This document shows positions 59,573 to 64,000 of a stretch of DNA of 64,000 nt, piece after piece (position 1 is the stretch's first letter; every line of letters begins with the position of its first letter). The DNA is from Owenia fusiformis. Its lineage: Eukaryota; Annelida; Polychaeta; Sabellida; Oweniidae. Below the pieces are notes generated by a model. It was not told the origin of the DNA and searched no databases. It saw only the letters and a list, made by a program, of their open reading frames with translations. The stretch lies in the NCBI GenBank assembly GCA_903813345.2, contig CAIIXF020000010.1, forward strand, positions 13,213,181 to 13,277,180, in the 5' to 3' direction. The translations under genes were made by a program, and so were the position numbers.

Positions 59573-60260
59573 TGGCGTCCAGATAATTAAGCGTTTTCTA
59601 ACTCAGAAAGACCCTTGCAAAGCATTATTAGCATACAGGTCAACACCAATTCAAGCTACAGGATTTTCACCTGCACAAATGCTAATGGGTAGACAGTTGA
59701 GAACTACAATACCAACTATGCCTTGTAACCTAATGCCAAAGTGGCCTAATCTTAAAAATGTTGCAAAACAAGATAAAATTACCAAACAGTCATATAAACG
59801 TTACTATGACAACCATCATGGGGTAAGGGATTTGGTTCCTTTGATTCCAGGAGATTCAGTGCGTATTAAACATGATAAAGAATCTGATTGGTCAATTAAG
59901 GGTATTGTTCAATCCAAGCATGATGCTCCTAGGTCATATATTGTAAAAACAGATAGGGGACTATATAGACGCAATAGACGTCATATAATGCCAGATAAGA
60001 CAGATGTGAAGTTTCATGATAATCCTTCTCACACCCTTGAAAAGTCATATCTGCCTCAAGTTCCTGTTGTACCAATTATAGATCCACCCACTGATTGTGA
60101 TAATAAACAGCCAAGTGATGCACCACTTCCAGTTACACAAGTGCAATCACCTGGTAAAATTAAACCTGACATTAGTATGTGTCCTACTGACAGTAAACCA
60201 GTCACTCGTGCCAGTAGAGGCCTTATAATAAAAAGACCTGCAAGATATTGTAGTGATTAG
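59573..60260 (+). CDS. pol: Gypsy Pol, 3' part: end of integrase and C-terminal tail
   Basis: The frame resumes immediately after the LINE target duplication and is in register with the part ending at 53,437. It encodes the C-terminal half of integrase: FLTQKDPCKALLAYRSTPI and FSPAQMLMGRQLRT, then a GPY/F-like chromatin or DNA-binding module (LIPGDSVRIKHDKESDWS, SYIVKTDRGLYRRNRRHI). A Pro/Asp-rich tail ends at the TAG. The first in-frame ATG is 59,679, but the split copy cannot be translated as a unit. Confidence 0.9.
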
Positions 60261-60343
60261 AAACAGATTTATTTGATTAATACAGTGATATAATATTAGC
60301 ACTTACTTGAAACGTTTTAAACTTAAAATGATTGTTCATTTTT

Positions 60344-60357
60344 GAAAAAAAGGAAGA
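60344..60357 (+). other. Gypsy polypurine tract
   Basis: GAAAAAAAGGAAGA lies immediately upstream of the 3' LTR, the expected primer site for plus-strand DNA synthesis. Confidence 0.85.
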
Positions 60358-60512
60358 TGTCATAATATGTAGTCTTAACAATTATGTAAGCATTCATCAG
60401 ACTGTACCATGTGCTTTTGTTGTTATGATTATTATGTAAATAGGTCACGTGACCAGATATGATGCAACAATAAATCGATACTTAGAAGTCACTGATCTAT
60501 GAGTTCAGTTCA
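60358..60512 (+). repeat. 3' LTR (155 bp)
   Basis: Identical to the 5' LTR except for one extra GTT (TTTTGTTGTTA against TTTTGTTA). It is followed by GAACC, the target duplication also found before the 5' LTR. Near identity means a recent insertion. Confidence 0.95.
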
Positions 60513-60899
60513 GAACCCACCGTAAAAATCTATCATTCTTAAAGTGGGTTTCACTGTACGTTTTTGAAATGCTAACCCTTTCACTGAAAACTACCGTTGT
60601 TTTCCAAACCCTTTTGTGACATTCGAAATTTGAGTTGAACTTTTACTTTTGTAGTATTAGCTCATGTTATGATGTCATTATTTGTATTAAGTGTATGTTA
60701 AGGGGAGACAATAAATAATTCTAAATGTAAACTAACCATTAGCTCAATATATACCAGTCCGCACATACCACCACTGACAAATAGATGAGTTTCAATATAG
60801 CTTTGAAATCTTGTAAATTCTCGCCTTTTTCATCAGATTTTAAGGGATTTGCACTTTTACATGTATTATATCAATGGTTTGTATCCATACGAAACTTTG

Positions 60900-63110
60900 A
60901 TTCTTTCTACTGCTTTGGTATTGTAAAATCTTTTCAAATATCATTATCATTGGAGAACAAAGACTGCAAGGGAATGTCAGTCCTAGCTATCAACCTTGAC
61001 AACAAATGTCTCAATTTTAGAAACTTTTGGGTTGGTATCGAAGATACCAAGGATAAATTCTAGACAGAATCATAACTTCTGGTGAGACTTGGATATATTT
61101 TTATGACCCAGAAACAAGAGTCAGTTATCACAGTGGACAAGAAAAGATGAAGGAGGACCAGAGAAGGCATCAAGCTCTCGCTCCAAGGGGAAACAAATGT
61201 ATATAATGTTCTCTGGCATGCTGCTAAAGCAGCGTGTTCCTATGGGCCAGACTGTCACAGGACGATATTTTCTTGAGGTACGTTGTTTTAAATCCAATTG
61301 GTTATTAACCATGTTTAGACTCTTAGTACATGATCAGTATACATTATTATATACCTCAAATGTATTCTAGATGCTCATTGGCTAATTCATGGTCACATGA
61401 CATGGAATAGATGAACTAATTCCCTGGAAAGTCCTAAATCCCTGCTTTCAGGGAAGATGAATTGTACTAATCACCAGTTAGGTCATGTGACCAGTCAATA
61501 GTACATTTTATCTTCCCCCAAATCTGAGATTATAGGAGTTAAAAGGTAAAATGCCTTTAAATGCCAATAAGAACCTGTGAACATTTGATATTGAAATGAA
61601 AAGACTTCTCATTTTGTTTTCGTTTACAGAGTACTTATCAGGTATATAATAAAACAAATAGTGACTGCCACATTTTCGGGAAATAATGTAAAAATTTTCC
61701 TCTCGGGAATATCCTGTCCACTGACTTGTTCCCTCGGCCTGCAGCCTCGGGAACAGGTCAGTGGACAGGATATTCCCTTGAGGAAAATATTTTGCACTAT
61801 TTCCCTCAATGGCAGTCACTATTTGTACACTTAAATATCACACCCAATCTATATATAATGGATATATTATGGTCTCACATTGTAGACAAATTCGGGCATT
61901 AATTGCTATTTTTCCCCTACCCCAAATTGAGTTTTCTTAGTTTTCAAGTAATGAGAGTCGTTCTTATGAAAGCACTATGGAGGAAAAGCCCGTATCTGAT
62001 AAACAATGGTATATATTGCCAGATCTTGCATCATGATAACGCCCCATCACATACATGTAATCTGGTGAATACATCTATGGAAAAGTGAAGTTTACACTTT
62101 TACCCCATGCCCCATTCAGAGGTCAGAGCTTTCTTTCAAAAAAGAATTTTTTTCAAATGTCAATATTTAAACTGACTAAAACAATTTGGAATTATAAGCA
62201 ATCTATATGATCAGATAAAAAAGATTCATGCTATAATTTATTCTCAGTCTTAAATTTTGAAGAAATTACAAGAGTTTAACAAACATGCCTGAAAATTAGA
62301 CATTTGCAAAATTTTACTAATGTGATTCATGGAAATTGTTGAAACACATTGGATGATCTTAAACAGCTTACAGTTAGAGATACTTCAAAACCCTACTATA
62401 TGACAAAAGGGACACTATTTAAGCAGAAAACTTATTTCACACTTTCATTGATCATTTTGAAGCAGTTAAAATCGTTCAACAGTTCAGGGGTATGTTACCT
62501 TTACAAACAGTTAGAGGGGGTCTCTTGTGGAAGGAAGTTGCCCCCTGTGACCAGGAATCTGAGAAGCCCTTCATCAAATATTTTTTAAAAATCAAAAGAA
62601 AATCCAATATTCAATGTTTTGAGCCACGTTTCATTAGAATTGGTCCATGATTTTTGAAGATATTGACGTTTCAAGATCATATAGGGGTATGTTCGTGATT
62701 TCACTGAAAAATGTTTTCGTCTATGGAAGCTTTGAATATTTCCTCGGATCACAATAACTTTGCAACTCACAAAGGTAGGATGCTAGGTTTAAGCCATAAT
62801 GTGCAAGATTCAAAATTGAACAAAGTCAGAAAATATTAGTTCTTTAAAACTGCAGCTTAAAAAATGTCAGGGGAAGGGTGTCGAAGGGTTGAAGAATCGC
62901 GGATATTGAAAATAACATTTTATCCATTTTCAGTAACATTTGCTTAGGGCTTATAATTTCTGCAAAGTTCAAGATTAAGAAAAATGTATGGTACCAGCAT
63001 AACTTTTACACATTCCTCTACAGCATATGAAAATAAAAAAGAATTCCTGCAAGTAATAAGGGAAATATGGCCCGTTGCACGGGTTCACTTTTTTTGGACC
63101 ACCCTGTATA
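60900..63110 (+). pseudogene. Decayed mariner element, interrupted
   Basis: From ~61,044 the + frame encodes ILDRIITSGETWIYFYDPET, which corresponds to the first catalytic Asp region of mariner transposases (usual form GDETW; here S-G-E-T-W, the Asp lost). A frame-shifted GQTVTGRYFLEV follows at ~61,240. The next transposase segment (LHHDNAPSHTCNL, second catalytic Asp) is found at ~62,020 after a ~600-bp interruption containing a hairpin element. A right terminus TTTTTTTGGACCACCCTGTA ends at ~63,109. No matching left terminus was found near 60.5-60.9 kb. Clearly inactive. Confidence 0.75.
61654..61827. repeat. Hairpin element inside the mariner relic
   Basis: ACAAATAGTGACTGCCA, AATATCCTGTCCACTGAC and TTCCCTCGG face CTCGGGAA, GTCAGTGGACAGGATATTCC and TGGCAGTCACTATTTGT. 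The tip reads CCCTCGGCCTGCAGCCTCGG. It has the same architecture as the 8-13 kb hairpins, with unrelated arms. Confidence 0.9.
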
Positions 63111-63127
63111 TGATAACAAAAACTTAC

Positions 63128-63292
63128 CGCAACACTTAGGCTTTAACGTGGTTGGGCATTTCCCTTGTGTATCGTGTACTTCATCAGTTTGACAGTCTTT
63201 CCGGCAATCTCCATTTCTAGGCGGAGTGGTGCACGTATCAACTGGAACAACTGGAACGACTGGAACAACTGGAACGACTGGAACGACTGGAA
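63128..63292 (-). CDS. Single exon: Pro-Val repeat plus beta-defensin-like six-Cys module
   Basis: A 165-nt minus-strand exon with acceptor AG before 63,292 and donor GTAAGT after 63,128, phase 1 on both sides. It encodes five to six PVV repeats (a 9-bp minisatellite on the DNA) followed by 36 residues with six cysteines: DTCTTPPRNGDCRKDC, 11 residues, then CPTTLKPKCCG. The spacing C-x8-C-x3-C-x11-C-x7-CC and the G-x-CR-x2-C ... E ... G-x-C ... KCC signature match beta-defensin-type peptides (usual spacing C-x6-C-x3-5-C-x9-C-x6-CC), with slightly longer loops. If so, it would be a secreted antimicrobial or receptor-binding module. Signal peptide and other exons are not in view; they may lie beyond 64,000. 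A mariner end lies 18 bp away. Alternatives: a WAP- or EGF-like fragment with more cysteines in the next exon. Confidence 0.6.
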
Positions 63293-63688
63293 CTAATAAT
63301 CATCTTACATTGAGCATTATAAATTAAGTAGAGATTAAATTTTCTGGTAGTCTTGATTCGAGCATTTTGAACTGCCCCTCTCCCTTTCATCAATGATAAT
63401 TCGATTTGTTATTTCTTGACATTGATGGTTCTATAAGATCTGCTGTGAACTCATTTTGAATGCATTGACCGCCATTAGATTCATTAATTCTATCCACTGC
63501 CTTGATTACCTCCGGAAGACAGTAGAGACTGTGGAAGATTGATTGAAAGAGTGTGACCAGGAAGAGCAATTACAACGTCAGATTTTTCGAGGTCAAGCAA
63601 CAAAGAAACAGGGGGGGGGAGAAATGCTCGTGAAATAAGGTAAAAATCAGTGAAATATATTGAACATTGTAGAAAATAAAAAGAAACA

Positions 63689-64000
63689 ATGATTCTCAAG
63701 ATTGTTGAGCATCTGATGAGTGAGTTACAAGAGGAAGGGTGCACTCTGGGAGGATAAATCCAACAATTGGAATATAAAGCACATCGATCTCTTTGGCATG
63801 CTTATAGGTTTAGTGATTATAATTCTAACAAAAAACTATTGAGTGAACCTAATCATCATGAACAAAATGAATTAGGATTATATGAACAGTCAATACCTGT
63901 TACGCCTGTACTAAAGAGAGACTTGTTTAAAAACAGAACTAATGGAAACAATGGAATTGAAAACAACAATGAAACTGAGGGTGACTATGACTGTGGATTT
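63689..64000 (+). pseudogene. Unrecognised coding-looking fragment, open at the window end
   Basis: Starting at the ATG at 63,689, the + frame reads MILKIVEHLMSELQEEGCTL, a TAA at 63,755-63,757, then continues open to the last base (IQQLEYKAHRSLWHAYRFSD near the start, KLLSEPNHHEQNELGLYEQS after). The residues on both sides of the stop look like one helical, charged protein, so this may be a decayed gene or transposon ORF, or an exon reached from an acceptor after the stop. I do not recognise the family. Confidence 0.4.

Larger units (their letters stand above)
48541..60512 (+). mobile_element. Ty3/gypsy LTR retrotransposon, interrupted by nested insertions
   Basis: 5' LTR 48,541-48,692, 3' LTR 60,358-60,512, flanked by the 5-bp target duplication GAACC. 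It contains gag, protease, RT, RNase H and integrase in that order, the gypsy order. Removing a mariner-like insert (49,913-51,016) and a LINE (53,438-59,562), each with one copy of its target duplication, leaves one continuous gag-pol frame from 48,763 to 60,260. The element alone is ~4.7 kb. Short LTRs and fused gag-pol are compatible with mag-like gypsy lineages, but the clade needs a tree. Confidence 0.95.

Noticed and set aside
60785-61063. 92-codon open frame on +
   Set aside because: It overlaps the start of the mariner relic in another frame and has no recognised motif; the transposase-like frame at its 3' end is the better reading.

Overview
This is a eukaryotic, AT-rich window with spliced genes (GT-AG introns, phases that match across every junction), introns of 0.1-1.3 kb and a heavy, diverse transposon load. 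The gene content (a secreted haem peroxidase carrying two chitin-binding type-2 domains, an SLC22 transporter, and small secreted PLAT-like proteins) together with Ty3/gypsy, Tx1/L1-like, jockey/CR1-like and mariner elements suggests a marine invertebrate, most likely a lophotrochozoan such as a bivalve mollusc. The species cannot be named from sequence alone.

Layout. 1-7,060: non-coding with small repeats. 7,060-14,400: a repeat district made of hairpin and palindrome elements, including a ~1.1 kb palindrome centred at ~9,404, four copies of a perfect 29-bp palindrome, a 1.28-kb element with ~310-bp terminal inverted repeats inserted into this family, and a 0.6-kb foldback MITE. 15,085-21,947 (+): a 16-exon gene for a 916-aa CBM14-CBM14-haem peroxidase. 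22-29 kb: non-coding, with a CTTATT-type low-complexity tract and a MITE whose inverted sister copy lies at 47.2-48.1 kb. 29,030-33,891 (+): a 10-exon SLC22-type organic ion transporter of 579 aa. 34,998-37,948 (-): a 5-exon secreted protein with a PLAT/LH2-like domain. 40,721-42,202 (-): a tandem duplicate of it, with no first exon found nearby. A 5'-truncated LINE relic lies between the two copies.

43.5-46.5 kb holds two tandem-repeat arrays. 48,541-60,512 is a transposon nest: a young Ty3/gypsy element (152/155-bp LTRs, GAACC target duplication) is split by a mariner-like element between gag and protease and by a ~6.1-kb Tx1/L1-like LINE inside integrase; the LINE is itself split between its ORFs by another mariner. 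Ignoring the insertions, the gypsy gag-pol frame is continuous. 60.9-63.1 kb is a decayed mariner interrupted by a hairpin element.

At 63,128-63,292 (-) there is one exon encoding a Pro-Val repeat followed by a six-cysteine module with beta-defensin-like spacing. Its phase would let it splice to the duplicated PLAT-like gene across the transposon nest. The window ends in a coding-looking but interrupted fragment (63,689-64,000). The host genes point to secreted or extracellular functions (chitin-associated oxidation, secreted PLAT-like and defensin-like proteins) plus a plasma-membrane transporter; no operon-like coordination is expected.
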